DNA of 39,688 nt from Opitutales bacterium (GCA_016928295.1 JAFGLA010000051.1:1-39688), one strand, 5' to 3'. Counted from the first letter of the stretch, positions 7,928 through 16,574 are shown. The notes: a model not told the origin generated them from the sequence alone. Program-made: numbers and translations.

Positions 7928-9220
7928 TTACACGAGGGCGCCGTAGGCCCAGCCAGTCAGCGTGGACATGACGACTACTAGCGCGACGTAGGCCGCGGTC
8001 TTTCGCGGGCCGATAACGGAATTGATTACGAGCATGTTCGGAAGGCTTAACGCGGGACCGGCGAGCAAGAGCGTCAACGCGGGCCCCTGCCCCATCCCGC
8101 TGCCAAGAAGACCTTCCAGAACGGGAATCTCCGTCAAGGTCGCAAAATACATGAGAGCGCCCGCTACGGAACTGAAGAGATTTGCGCCGAAGGAATTGCC
8201 CCCCACGGCCTCGGCTATCCATTCGGAGGGGATTAGCCCCTCGTGCCCGGGGCGTCCGAGGAGCAGGCCAGCGACAAGTACGCCGCCAAGGAGCAGTGGC
8301 ATAATCTGCTTTGCAAAGCCCCAGCTCGCTTGAAACCATTCGCCTGCCTCGTCGTCACGCCCCGCCGTCAGCCATGCAAGCCCAAGGGTGCCGACAAGAA
8401 ATGCCGCCATTATTCCGTTTGGCAAAAAGATTACAGACGCGGCGCAAGCGGCCCCTACGGCAAGAATGCGAGGGCCGGACAGCGAGAACCAGCGCCAGAG
8501 TACAAGTGCCAGCGCAAGGGCCAGTGCGCCGCTTATCCACCACTTTGCAAGGTAGAGCGCGCCAAAGAAACCTCCGTCCGCAGCGCCCCAGTTCGCAAAT
8601 ACCAGTATTCCGATTTGCAGGGCAAAGAAGACGACAGTCTGCCACATCGGGCGGGACGCATCGACCTCCGGCAACATGGCGGCTTTCTTCGCCTGCGCAG
8701 CCTCGTCTTTGCGGAAGAAGCCAGCCATGGAGAGGCCGATCAGCACGCTGAAGAGCACGGCGCCCACGGCGCGGGCGATGCCTATTTGCGCACCGAGCAC
8801 CTTGGCAGTCATGATGATTGCAAGGGCGTTGATGGCAGGGCCTGAGTAAAGGAAAGCCGTAGCCGGTCCAAGCCCCGCACCCATGCGGTAGATGCCTGCA
8901 AAGAGAGGCAGCACGGTGCAGGAGCATACGGCAAGTATGGTTCCGCTTATGGCGCCCACTCCGTATGCGAGCGGCTTGGGCGCCTTGGGGCCGAGGTATT
9001 TCATCACCGAGCCGCTGGAGACAAAGGCGCCGATGGCTCCCGCAATCCAAAACGCCGGTAACAGGCAGAGGACGACGTGCTCGCGGGCGTACCATCTTGT
9101 GAGCGACAGGGCCTCGTCCAAGGCTCCGTCAAAGCGGCTTTGCCCTACCGGCAGCCAGTAAAAGGCTGCAAACGCTAGGGCGAGCAGCACAAATATCTTC
9201 AGTTCTCTCTTTGTTTCCAT
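7928..9220 (-). CDS. PF03773 permease (ArsP-like / SO_0444-like efflux)
   Basis: This 430-residue membrane protein has ten or so hydrophobic segments and the hallmark CSCTVLPLFAGIYRMGAG near residue 98, then GPATAFLYSGPAINA. The second repeat has GPALSLPNML. PF03773 permeases include ArsP, which exports trivalent organoarsenicals, and SO_0444-type Cu/Zn exporters. The length is nearer the second type. It follows the ArsR-type regulator by 38 bp and precedes the thioredoxin by 22 bp, so the cluster is probably one operon. The neighbouring ArsF/ArsG-like genes favour arsenic, but the substrate cannot be fixed from sequence. Confidence 0.85.
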   Translation of the reverse strand: METKRELKIFVLLALAFAAFYWLPVGQSRFDGALDEALSLTRWYAREHVVLCLLPAFWIAGAIGAFVSSGSVMKYLGPKAPKPLAYGVGAISGTILAVCSCTVLPLFAGIYRMGAGLGPATAFLYSGPAINALAIIMTAKVLGAQIGIARAVGAVLFSVLIGLSMAGFFRKDEAAQAKKAAMLPEVDASRPMWQTVVFFALQIGILVFANWGAADGGFFGALYLAKWWISGALALALALVLWRWFSLSGPRILAVGAACAASVIFLPNGIMAAFLVGTLGLAWLTAGRDDEAGEWFQASWGFAKQIMPLLLGGVLVAGLLLGRPGHEGLIPSEWIAEAVGGNSFGANLFSSVAGALMYFATLTEIPVLEGLLGSGMGQGPALTLLLAGPALSLPNMLVINSVIGPRKTAAYVALVVVMSTLTGWAYGALV

Positions 9221-9258
9221 CGTGGGAAAGCTCCGGGTTCCTCAGGGGAATTAAGCAA

Positions 9259-9597
9259 TTACTGCGTGCATGAGCAGGAGGAGTCATCGTCCTTCCCGTC
9301 GTCTGTCTCAAGACAGCGTATAAAGCCGCCTACACATGGCAGAGTGAGGCTGTAATAGACCTGCATTCCGCGCTTTTCGTCCTGCACTACGCCTGCTTCT
9401 TTCAATTGGGCAAGGTGGCGCGAAACGCTCGACCAGCCAAGGCCCGCGACTTTGACAAGCTCGCACACGCAAAGCTCTCCCGCGCCGAGCGCCTTGACCA
9501 TTTCCAGACGGGCGGGATGCCCAAGCGCCTTGAATACCGCCACGGCGTCCACCGGAACGCGAATGCTTGCATGAGTAACAGACATGAGCGAGACCAT
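9259..9597 (-). CDS. arsR: ArsR/SmtB-family metalloregulator
   Basis: The winged-helix domain (VFKALGHPARLEMVKAL, then WSSVSRHLAQLKEAGVV as recognition helix) identifies an ArsR-family repressor. ELCVCEL in the alpha-3 position is the classic As(III)/Sb(III) sensing motif with two cysteines. The C-terminus adds SCSC, two further cysteines that could provide a third ligand. Three in-frame ATGs are possible (9621, 9597, 9585); 9597 has a purine-rich AAAAGAG upstream and is used here. The protein is expected to repress the downstream permease-thioredoxin-arsF-arsG genes until metalloid binds. Confidence 0.9.
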   Translation of the reverse strand: MVSLMSVTHASIRVPVDAVAVFKALGHPARLEMVKALGAGELCVCELVKVAGLGWSSVSRHLAQLKEAGVVQDEKRGMQVYYSLTLPCVGGFIRCLETDDGKDDDSSCSCTQ

Positions 9598-9619
9598 TTG
9601 CTCTTTTCGCGAAATGGTC

Positions 9620-9640
9620 AAATAGTTTTCTGCAATATTT
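9620..9640. promoter_or_regulatory. Possible ArsR operator
   Basis: AAATA and TATTT form an inverted repeat with an 11-nt spacer (9620-9640), just upstream of the preferred arsR start. Spacing and AT-rich arms are compatible with ArsR/SmtB sites, but the arms are short and the match is not specific. Confidence 0.3.
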
Positions 9641-9702
9641 CAAAGAGAGCGCCTTGAAAATGACTGCCGTCCACATGGGAGCGAACAGTTTTAATTCTTC
9701 TC

Positions 9703-9730
9703 TTGATTTATCCAGAGAGACTCGTAATGT
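9703..9730 (+). promoter_or_regulatory. Sigma-70 promoter of tRNA-Glu
   Basis: TTGATT (9703-9708) and TAATGT (9725-9730) are separated by 16 bp and lie 14 bp upstream of the tRNA 5' end, which is the expected distance. Confidence 0.5.
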
Positions 9731-9744
9731 CTGCTGCTTCACGT

Positions 9745-9820
9745 GGCCCCATCGTCTAGGGGACCAGGACGTCGCGTTCTCATCGCGAAGACTGGGGTTC
9801 GAATCCCCATGGGGCTGCCA
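9745..9820 (+). tRNA. tRNA-Glu (anticodon CTC)
   Basis: The acceptor stem is GGCCCCA/TGGGGCT, the anticodon stem TCGCG/CGCGA surrounds TTCTCAT (anticodon CTC, codon GAG), and the T arm is TGGGG-TTCGAAT-CCCCA. G73 and CCA are encoded. The GTCTAGGGGACCAGGAC D-arm is typical for bacterial tRNA-Glu. Confidence 0.95.
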
Positions 9821-9863
9821 AAAAAGCTCCTCTGCCGACCAAGAGTCGCGGAGGAGCTTTTTT
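9821..9863 (+). terminator. Intrinsic terminator after tRNA-Glu
   Basis: AAAAAGCTCCTC pairs with GAGGAGCTTTTT around an 18-nt loop, directly after the encoded CCA. The stem is followed by T residues on the + strand and preceded by A residues, so it could work in both directions. Confidence 0.85.
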
Positions 9864-10017
9864 GTGTACGAAAACGACGCGGGCAGACTCCCGTTCCTTC
9901 GGAATTACTCCTGCCCTTCTGCGCCAACGCCTGCTTCCTGCAACGCGCAACCCGGAACCGCCGCGACGCTCGCCATCGGGACTTGTGCGCCCCCGCTTGC
10001 GTCGCGCAACGCGTACA

Positions 10018-10061
10018 CAAAAAATGCGCCCTCCCCGTCTTCTCGGACAGGAAAGGCGCAT
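10018..10061 (-). terminator. Intrinsic terminator of the amtB-glnB operon
   Basis: Read on the - strand, ATGCGCC (10061-10055) pairs with GGCGCAT (10030-10024), with further pairing inside the loop. Six T residues follow. It lies about 90 bp downstream of the glnB stop. The stretch between this and the tRNA terminator (9864-10017) contains nothing I can identify. Confidence 0.8.
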
Positions 10062-10148
10062 GAAAGGACGAGGTTTAGCCTCGGAATGTGCAGCATGGCC
10101 GCCGCGCACTACCGTCAGGCAGCGCGTGAATGGATGCCGCAAGTCGCG

Positions 10149-10508
<360 letters not shown>

Positions 10509-10603
10509 TTACGAGGATGATACAACGACATTCGTTACTAAAAAACAAGTGTGCGTTGCATTGTCTCTCTTTGTTTAGCTCTAGGAGTGCTCTTTACCTG
10601 CCT

Positions 10604-11989
10604 TTACATCTGTGGAGTGACCGTCTGGAAGTCCGGATAGGCTTCCTGACCGTGTTCGCCAAGGTCCAAGCCGCCGTTCTCCTCTTCCTTGCTCACGCGA
10701 ACCCCGATTGTCACCTTCACAAGGTAGAACAAGGCGAACGAGCAGACAAAGGCAAAGAGAGATACCGACAGAGTACCCACGAGCTGGGTCATAAACTTGC
10801 CCCCGCCGAATATGCCCACCGCGACAGTGCCCCAGACACCGCACACGCCGTGAACGGAAATGGCACCCACCGGGTCGTCAATCTTCATCTTGTCAAAGAA
10901 GATAACCGAGAACACCACGAGAGCACCGGCTATCGCGCCGACGAGACATGAACTCCACACACCCGTTGTATCCGCACCGGCTGTTATGCCGACCAAACCA
11001 GCCAGAACGCCGTTGAGCGCCATGGACAAATCGGGCTTCTTGAGCACCGTCCAGGATACGAACACCGAGGCCAGACCGCCGCAGAAGCCCGCCATCGCCG
11101 TTGTTACAAAGACAAGGGACACGGCCTGCGGATCTGCCGATAGGACGGAACCGCCGTTGAACCCGAACCAGCCGAGGAAGAGCATGAATACGCCGATTGT
11201 CGTCAAAGGCATACTGTGGCCGAGTATCGGACGCACGCGCCCGCCGGAGAGATACTTGCCCGAACGGGGGCCGAGGATTATGACCGCCGCCAGAGCCGCC
11301 CAGCCGCCGAAGGCGTGAACCAGGGACGAACCGGCGAAGTCGATAAACTCCGCTCCAAAGAGGCTGTTTAGACCGCCGTTAAGCCAGCCTCCTCCCCATT
11401 CCCAGGAACCTGTGATGGGGTAGATGAACATGACCAGCAGCGTGGCATACACCATGAAGCCGGACAGCTTGATACGCTCCGCAACAGCGCCGGACACAAT
11501 CGTGGCCGCCGTGGCAGCGAACATGGCCTGAAAGATGAAGTCAGTCCAATACGTGTAGCCCGCGTACTGGCTTGTCATGTTGGCAACTACGTCAGCGCCG
11601 CCAATTGTGTTGGGAATCGGGCTTCCGAAGGCGAAAATGCCGTTGAACTCGCCCGGATACATGGCGTTGAAGCCCCAGAGAGCGTATGTGAACGCGCCCA
11701 TACAGACGATGAACACGTTCTTGAACAGGATGTTCACGGTGTTCTTGCTCTGCGTGAGGCCTGTCTCGACCGTGGAAAAGCCAAGGTGCATGATAAACAC
11801 CAGCGCGGCTGCGATAAGTATCCACAAGTTGCTTATTGTGAACGCGGCTGCGTCCGGTCCGGCCATGAACTCCTCATAGCTCGCGGGCACGGCTGCATCC
11901 TGCGCAAAGGCTCCAACAGCGCCCAGCGACAGCAGCGCCAGCGTGGGCAGCAAACGTGGAATGGTTTTCATCAGTGAGAATGGTCTCAT
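10604..11989 (-). CDS. amtB: Ammonium transporter
   Basis: AmtB channels conduct ammonium across the inner membrane. The 461-residue precursor has a signal peptide (cleaved after about residue 29, AFAQ) and eleven predicted membrane spans. Family motifs include STVETGLTQSKNTVNILFKN, SSLVHAFGGWAALAAV (first conserved His of the pore), FLGWFGFNGGS and SVHGVCGVWG (second His). Two ATGs are possible, 11989 and 11971; the first has AGAGAA in front and gives a complete signal sequence. The gene order amtB then glnB is the reverse of the common glnK-amtB. A sigma-54 promoter lies 70 bp upstream. Confidence 0.96.
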   Translation of the reverse strand: MRPFSLMKTIPRLLPTLALLSLGAVGAFAQDAAVPASYEEFMAGPDAAAFTISNLWILIAAALVFIMHLGFSTVETGLTQSKNTVNILFKNVFIVCMGAFTYALWGFNAMYPGEFNGIFAFGSPIPNTIGGADVVANMTSQYAGYTYWTDFIFQAMFAATAATIVSGAVAERIKLSGFMVYATLLVMFIYPITGSWEWGGGWLNGGLNSLFGAEFIDFAGSSLVHAFGGWAALAAVIILGPRSGKYLSGGRVRPILGHSMPLTTIGVFMLFLGWFGFNGGSVLSADPQAVSLVFVTTAMAGFCGGLASVFVSWTVLKKPDLSMALNGVLAGLVGITAGADTTGVWSSCLVGAIAGALVVFSVIFFDKMKIDDPVGAISVHGVCGVWGTVAVGIFGGGKFMTQLVGTLSVSLFAFVCSFALFYLVKVTIGVRVSKEEENGGLDLGEHGQEAYPDFQTVTPQM

Positions 11990-12058
11990 TGTTCTCTAGG
12001 TGTGACTTTAGGGTGAGGACCCCGCGTTTACCGTGATGCAGGGTCGTGCTGGTCCTAG

Positions 12059-12074
12059 AGCAACAAGAATGCCA
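12059..12074 (-). promoter_or_regulatory. Sigma-54 (RpoN) promoter of amtB-glnB
   Basis: Read on the - strand, TGGCATTCTTGTTGCT matches the -24/-12 consensus TGGCAYRNNNNTTGCW at all but one of the defined positions. The GG and GC are exactly 10 bp apart. It lies 70 bp upstream of the amtB start. Sigma-54 control with NtrC-type activation is the known mode for ammonium transporter operons. I could not find a clear NtrC-binding palindrome upstream. Confidence 0.8.
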
Positions 12075-12138
12075 ACGACGCAAAACTGCTGATAATCGCC
12101 ATTCGCCGCCCAGCGGATGAGCGATTTTGCACAGGCAC

Positions 12139-12180
12139 AAAAAAGCCCGCGTTCAGTCTTTGCCGAATGCGGGGCTTTTT
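12139..12180 (-). terminator. Bidirectional terminator between P-loop gene and amtB
   Basis: AAAAAGCCC-GCGTTC pairs with GAATGC-GGGGCTTTTT around a 10-nt loop, with one bulged G and one G-U pair. T tracts appear on both strands. It ends transcription of the - strand P-loop gene 34 bp after its stop and isolates the sigma-54 promoter of amtB. Confidence 0.85.
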
Positions 12181-12213
12181 CAGGGCAGTTGCCTATGGAC
12201 TGCGTAGAAAGCG

Positions 12214-12993
12214 CTATTTCACATAATCGCCAATATCGGGCAGCCTGATTTTGTATCTGCCGGAAAGATCGCGCTCGAAATACGGTTCCACGGCAGGCTC
12301 CTCTATCTCGTCTCCGGCGTTTTCAATGTCGTCAAGCTCCTCGTCGGCATCGTCGCCAAGGTCAAAGCTCTCCGCGAGAAAGTCCGCGTTGTCCGGCGCC
12401 GCCTTTTCATCGACAGGCTCGAACGCAAGCGACATGCGCAGCGCCTCCGGGAACACGACCTGGGCAGGATTGCGCACGTGCCCGTTTTTCACGTATTCAA
12501 ACATGCAGGGATAGCAAGCCTTGGCAAAGCGAGCGGTAAAGTCGCTGAACCACTTGTTGGGCACATCCTCGCGCTTGTTGAAAAGGACAACGTCCGAGAA
12601 GTGGATGCAGGCGTCGAACCAGAGCTTCAGATTCGGCGTTTCGTAGAGGAGGCGGCTGTTTAGAACCGTGATTATGCGCGCAAGCTCCACGTCTTTGTGC
12701 GATGCGAGCCACTCGACAAGAAGCTCCAGCTGCACGACGGGGTCCGCCGTGCCGTCCAGAAGCATGATGAGCGTTTCGCATTCCGCGGGAAGCTCTGAAA
12801 TGCATAGCGCCTCTCCATCAAAGGACCAGCGCAGAACCTGCGCCTTGGCTTCCAGTCTGGCATCAGTAGGGGCGGCGGCCTCGGTCGCAGCAAGCAGAAC
12901 ATGACTGCCAGCAAGCGAAGTCTCGACCAAGTCAGCTACCACTTCACGCCTGCCTGAACCGGCGCTTCCTAGAATTACGTACAACTGGATCAT
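12214..12993 (-). CDS. P-loop (CobW/G3E-like) protein, unknown function
   Basis: The 259-residue protein starts MIQLYVILGSAGSGRREVV, a P-loop variant in which the usual GK(T/S) is replaced by GRR. A later VVLFNKRED resembles the NKxD guanine motif of G3E GTPases. About 45 residues of acidic, Glu/Asp-rich linker follow, then a short conserved-looking tail (YFERDLSGRYKIRLPDIGDY). Loss of the P-loop lysine suggests weak or no nucleotide hydrolysis. I do not recognise a specific function. It lies downstream of two glycosyltransferase genes on the same strand but 119 bp away, and has its own terminator. Confidence 0.6.
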   Translation of the reverse strand: MIQLYVILGSAGSGRREVVADLVETSLAGSHVLLAATEAAAPTDARLEAKAQVLRWSFDGEALCISELPAECETLIMLLDGTADPVVQLELLVEWLASHKDVELARIITVLNSRLLYETPNLKLWFDACIHFSDVVLFNKREDVPNKWFSDFTARFAKACYPCMFEYVKNGHVRNPAQVVFPEALRMSLAFEPVDEKAAPDNADFLAESFDLGDDADEELDDIENAGDEIEEPAVEPYFERDLSGRYKIRLPDIGDYVK

Positions 12994-13112
12994 GTGCTAA
13001 ACAATGTACGCACAAGGTGTTGATGTCCAACCTATCAGAACGTAATCACAACATCGCTGGCCCAATAAGTTGCTTCGTCGCTGGAACTAGAACCCAACGG
13101 CCATGCAAAAAG

Positions 13113-14531
13113 CTAGGCGTTTTCGTACAACCCGGGCACCTTTTGCGATGGCACCATGCCGATGTCTGCGAACACCTTGTCGCAAGCGGGCCGTGAAGCC
13201 TCGTCCATGCGCGCCATGAAGACCGCTGAATACTTCTTGCCAACCAATGCCATAACGGCGGGCTCGTCCAAAGACTGCGCGTCGGCCAGCAACACCGTGC
13301 CGCCGGAAAGCTCGGGGCTATCGCATTGCACCTGCGCGCCAAAGGCTTTGAACACCGGCTCCAGCTCTTTGCGCATTTGAAGCGCCGGCCCTTTCAAGCG
13401 AATGTCCAGCCGGTAGAGGTCGCAGATGTCGGAGACGAACAGCGGCGCGGAGGCTGCCGTAATTACGTCCACGCTAAGGCGCTCGTCAACGCGATGGAGC
13501 TCCTGCAACCATTCGTAGAAGGCGATTCGTGTAAACAAGGCTTTCAGCTCCGCCTCGCTTGCCGCGGGCTTCAGGCGGCAGCGCGGCTCGTCCGCAAGGA
13601 GAAAGTCCGGGTTCGCCGCCCCACCCTGCACGATGGCCATAAAGGCGTCGCGACGGGCCTGCGTGGTGAAATGCTTTTCATACACCTCCTTGCCGCGCAG
13701 CCCTATTTGCATGGCTTCCTGCGGGTGTTTGATGTAATAGCGCGCTTTCTCGACAAGTTCGGCCTCGCTACCGTAGCTGACCATGCTCTCGCCGTCCTTG
13801 TAAAACTTTTCCAGCCCGTGCTGCGGGCTGAGTCGGTCGGTGAGGATCATCGCGCCCGTGCTGGACGCCTCGAAAATGCGCATGTTTATCTCGCCGTTGA
13901 GCGAGGCGTTGAACGCCATTAGCGAACCGGCGAAGCGTTCCAGCCCCATCAGGCGGGGCATGGGACGACTGAAGAGCGGTATGCCGCTTTCTTTGATTGC
14001 GTCGAGCAGGCGAATGCGGCGCGGGTGATACTTGCCCGCCTGTCCGAAGAAGGCCAGCTCCACTCTGCGCTTGTCCTGAACGGGCACGGGCGGTACGCCC
14101 ATGATAAGGCCCGGCATCCAGAATACGTGCGGTATGCCCGCTTCTTTGAAAAAGTGCGCCACGTTTCGGTTCCAGACGAAGACGGCGTTGAATCTTTCCT
14201 GCAAGGCGTAGCGCAGCATCTTGCTGATAGGCGCGTCCATGTGGTGCGTGTCGCCCACGAGCAGGAAGCGCGGCAGGCCGCTGGGAAGGCCCACGGGCAG
14301 GCAGCCGCAGGTGACGTCGGCATGGACTAGCAGGACGTCCGGTTTCTGCCCCTCGGGGATGCGGTCCCAGGTGTCCTTGAACAGGATTTCGCCCCCGGGC
14401 GTGCCCATAAAGCGGATGCGCCCGTCCTTTTTCACGTTGTTGTAGTACGGCCCGGCAACGATTTCGTCCGGGTCGATGAAGGTGCGCGGCATGAAGCGCG
14501 GGTCGGCGTGGGTCGTTATTAGAAAGCGCAT
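13113..14531 (-). CDS. Glycosyltransferase, GT-B type (CgeB/Glyco_trans_1_2-like)
   Basis: The middle of this 472-residue protein has the donor-site pattern of GT-B enzymes: FNASLNGEINMRIFEASSTG (about residues 207-226), with the EAS glutamate that contacts the nucleotide. MILTDRLSPQHGLEKFY and a C-terminal helix with GLRGKEVYEKHFT follow, as in PF13524. The N-terminal half carries the acceptor domain. Residues from about 330 on form an extra domain of unknown role. There is no signal peptide. The upstream GT-A gene ends 18 bp before it, so the two are likely one operon for glycan or lipopolysaccharide synthesis. The sugar cannot be predicted. Confidence 0.8.
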   Translation of the reverse strand: MRFLITTHADPRFMPRTFIDPDEIVAGPYYNNVKKDGRIRFMGTPGGEILFKDTWDRIPEGQKPDVLLVHADVTCGCLPVGLPSGLPRFLLVGDTHHMDAPISKMLRYALQERFNAVFVWNRNVAHFFKEAGIPHVFWMPGLIMGVPPVPVQDKRRVELAFFGQAGKYHPRRIRLLDAIKESGIPLFSRPMPRLMGLERFAGSLMAFNASLNGEINMRIFEASSTGAMILTDRLSPQHGLEKFYKDGESMVSYGSEAELVEKARYYIKHPQEAMQIGLRGKEVYEKHFTTQARRDAFMAIVQGGAANPDFLLADEPRCRLKPAASEAELKALFTRIAFYEWLQELHRVDERLSVDVITAASAPLFVSDICDLYRLDIRLKGPALQMRKELEPVFKAFGAQVQCDSPELSGGTVLLADAQSLDEPAVMALVGKKYSAVFMARMDEASRPACDKVFADIGMVPSQKVPGLYENA

Positions 14532-14549
14532 CGTGAAAGGGGGCGGAAG

Positions 14550-15221
14550 TTATTTGCGGTCGCCGGTGTAGCGAACAATGGACTCGTCCAGCACCTGCCC
14601 CTCGTTCCAGAAGTGTATGGAATCGGGCACGTCGGAATGGTCGTGCCAGACCTTGACCGGCCCGAAGAAGGTCTTGTGCCACTGGGGGCGGAAGTTCCAG
14701 TTAAGGGGCAGAACAAAAGGGTTGAAGCCAGTCTGCTCCATTGCCGAGACAAAGCTGCCTTGATCGTTGCTCTTCATGACGAGCACCTGATTGCCTGCGT
14801 AGAAGCGAATGGAGCTGTCAACGCGTCCGTCGCTGTGTTCCTTCCAGGCGTCAAAGATAGGTTTGGCCTTCTTGGTAAAAAAGAGCACGCCGGTGTTGTA
14901 CTCGATGGTGTCGCCGCTGAACTCGCCGTAGCGGCGCGCCCAAGGGCATTCGCAGATACAGCAGGCGAGGCCAAACTTCTCCGCTTTTTCGAACCCATAA
15001 TCCAAGCGGTCCAACACGACGGTGTCGGTGTCGAGGTATAGCGTCGTATCGTAGGGCGAATAATCCATCATCGCGGCCTTGTCCATCAAGGTCGAGTTGT
15101 CGGGCAACTTGACGATCTTGTAGGGAAGCTCGGGATGGTGGCGTTTGAGCGAGGCGATTGAGCGTTGCAGCTCGTCCTCATACTTGTTGCCCCAATATAC
15201 GTAAATTACGCCTCTAGTCAT
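14550..15221 (-). CDS. Glycosyltransferase, GT-A fold
   Basis: The 223-residue protein starts with a beta-strand (GVIYVYWGNKY) and has LYLDTDTVVL with a DxD metal motif at residues 64-66. YNTGVLFFTKKAKPIFDAW in the middle is typical of small GT8-like or nucleotide-diphospho-sugar transferases. A WHDHSD motif near residue 190 may give the second metal ligand. It has no membrane segment and should act in the cytoplasm. It is the first gene of a two-gene unit with the GT-B enzyme. A role in surface glycan assembly is likely from context; donor and acceptor are unknown. Confidence 0.8.
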   Translation of the reverse strand: MTRGVIYVYWGNKYEDELQRSIASLKRHHPELPYKIVKLPDNSTLMDKAAMMDYSPYDTTLYLDTDTVVLDRLDYGFEKAEKFGLACCICECPWARRYGEFSGDTIEYNTGVLFFTKKAKPIFDAWKEHSDGRVDSSIRFYAGNQVLVMKSNDQGSFVSAMEQTGFNPFVLPLNWNFRPQWHKTFFGPVKVWHDHSDVPDSIHFWNEGQVLDESIVRYTGDRK

Positions 15222-15293
15222 AGGAATATGCGGTGGTCATCTATCGGCACGCATACGGGCGCACTTAAGACTATATCGGTACCGGGTAGCCCT

Positions 15294-16262
15294 TTACTTC
15301 GCCTTGCACTTCTTCGCAACGCTCATGCCGAGCCTCTTTCGCGGGTGATACAGCGCGTGCTGGTCCTGAAGCATCGAGGAATCCACCTTTGTGTATATCT
15401 GCGTAGTCGCGATGTCGGCGTGGCCGAGCATTTCCTGAATCACGCGCAGGTCCGCCCCGCCGGCCAATAGGTGCGTGGCGAAGGAGTGGCGCAGGATGTG
15501 CGGCTTGATGCGGCGTGCGTCCAGCCCCGCCTTGGCCGCGTAGGACTTTATGAGGTGCCAGACAGTCTTGCGGGATATGGAGCGGCCACGCGAGCTTAGA
15601 AAGAGCGCGCTAGTGGCCTTTTCGCGAGCGAACACGGGACGGGATATTGCAAGATACTTTTCCAGCGCACGGCAGGCTGGCTTGCCCATGGGGACGACGC
15701 GGTCCTTGTCGCCCTTGCCGGATAGAACGCGCAGCATTCCCTCCTGCAAGTCCACGTCCAGAATGTTCATGGCGCATATTTCGCTAACGCGCAGACCGCT
15801 CGAATAGGCGAGCTCCATAATGGCGCGGTCGCGCAGCCCCTGCGGGCTGGCCGCGTCCGGCGTTTTCATCAGCTTGTCGAGGTCTTGCAGGGATAGCGCG
15901 CCGGGCAGCTTGCGCATCAGCTTGGGGCCGTGAATCTTTTCAGAGAAGGCGTTCTTCAACTGCCCTTCTTTTTCTAGAAAGCGGATGAAGCTGCGGACTG
16001 CTGTTACTTTGCGCGCAGAGCTTGCGTTGCTGTATTCCCTGCGGACAAGTTCAGCCTGCCATTCCTCGACATGAGAGCTTTCCAAAATGCTCCAGTCTTT
16101 GGCTTTGTATTTTTGCACAAGGAAGTGTGCGAACTGCTTGAGGTCGTTTTCGTAACCAAGAACAGTATTCCTTGAACGCCCCTTCTCCAGCTCCACCCAT
16201 GAAAGGAATGAATCAATCGCTTCGGAAAGGACTCCGGGCAGCTCAATTTGCGGATTCTCCAT
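15294..16262 (-). CDS. xerD: Tyrosine recombinase, XerC/XerD type
   Basis: Xer recombinases resolve chromosome dimers at dif. The 322-residue protein has the SAM-like core-binding domain (about 10-110) and the catalytic domain with Arg158 (GLRVSE), Lys183 (GKGDKDR), His255 and Arg258 (HILRHSF), His281 (LGHADI) and the nucleophile Tyr290 (TTQIYTKVD). Their spacing equals that of E. coli XerD with a constant offset of 10-11. The C-terminus is about 20 residues longer than usual. There is no integrase-type neighbour, attachment site or tRNA, so it is a housekeeping Xer rather than a phage integrase. XerC versus XerD cannot be decided with certainty. Confidence 0.88.
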   Translation of the reverse strand: MENPQIELPGVLSEAIDSFLSWVELEKGRSRNTVLGYENDLKQFAHFLVQKYKAKDWSILESSHVEEWQAELVRREYSNASSARKVTAVRSFIRFLEKEGQLKNAFSEKIHGPKLMRKLPGALSLQDLDKLMKTPDAASPQGLRDRAIMELAYSSGLRVSEICAMNILDVDLQEGMLRVLSGKGDKDRVVPMGKPACRALEKYLAISRPVFAREKATSALFLSSRGRSISRKTVWHLIKSYAAKAGLDARRIKPHILRHSFATHLLAGGADLRVIQEMLGHADIATTQIYTKVDSSMLQDQHALYHPRKRLGMSVAKKCKAK

Positions 16263-16293
16263 TATCTAAATAATCCAGTAAGATAAAATATAA

Positions 16294-16308
16294 GGGCAAT
16301 TCATGCCC
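16294..16308. repeat. Inverted repeat upstream of xerD
   Basis: GGGCA-ATTCA-TGCCC, 5-bp arms with a 5-nt centre, lies 32 bp upstream of the xerD start in an AT-rich stretch. It may be an operator or part of the leader; nothing more can be said. Confidence 0.35.
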
Positions 16309-16540
16309 ATTCCAAATGATTGGCCGTTAAACTGCGCTGCAATTGCCTCCAAAAAAACGGCAATAAGGGGACGTACAGTCAGCGTCATGGCGTCACACAG
16401 TTACATGAGACCTTGTATTACCCGAATTGAGCGCGAGAAGTCAAAAAGAATCACAGGTGTCCGGATTAGCTGATTTACATCGTTATCCTATGCAATCCAT
16501 TGGTTTACATATACTTTTCAGCGATAACAACGTTAGTAAG

Positions 16541-16569
16541 TTTACAAAAAAAGTGATGGAAAGTAAAAA
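16541..16569 (+). promoter_or_regulatory. Possible promoter of a + strand RNA
   Basis: TTTACA (16541-16546) and TAAAAA (16564-16569) are separated by 17 bp in an AT-rich region. A second candidate pair, TTGTGC and TATTAG with 16 bp, lies about 50 bp downstream. Both point toward the hairpin cluster ending at 16736. Confidence 0.3.
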
Positions 16570-16574
16570 TGAGG

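Noticed and set aside
9885-9925. GACTCCCGTTCC...GGAAT as a further copy of the intergenic repeat.
   Set aside because: Only about 15 bases match, the hairpin is missing and none of the later blocks appear at the right distance.
12016-12056. AGGACC/GGTCCT inverted repeat upstream of amtB, considered as a leader riboswitch or attenuator.
   Set aside because: The expected sigma-54 transcription start (near 12048) falls inside the repeat, so the stem would not be fully transcribed, and no riboswitch consensus is visible.
15294-16262. Phage or island integrase.
   Set aside because: Catalytic residue spacing equals XerD, and no tRNA, attachment repeats or mobile genes lie next to it.
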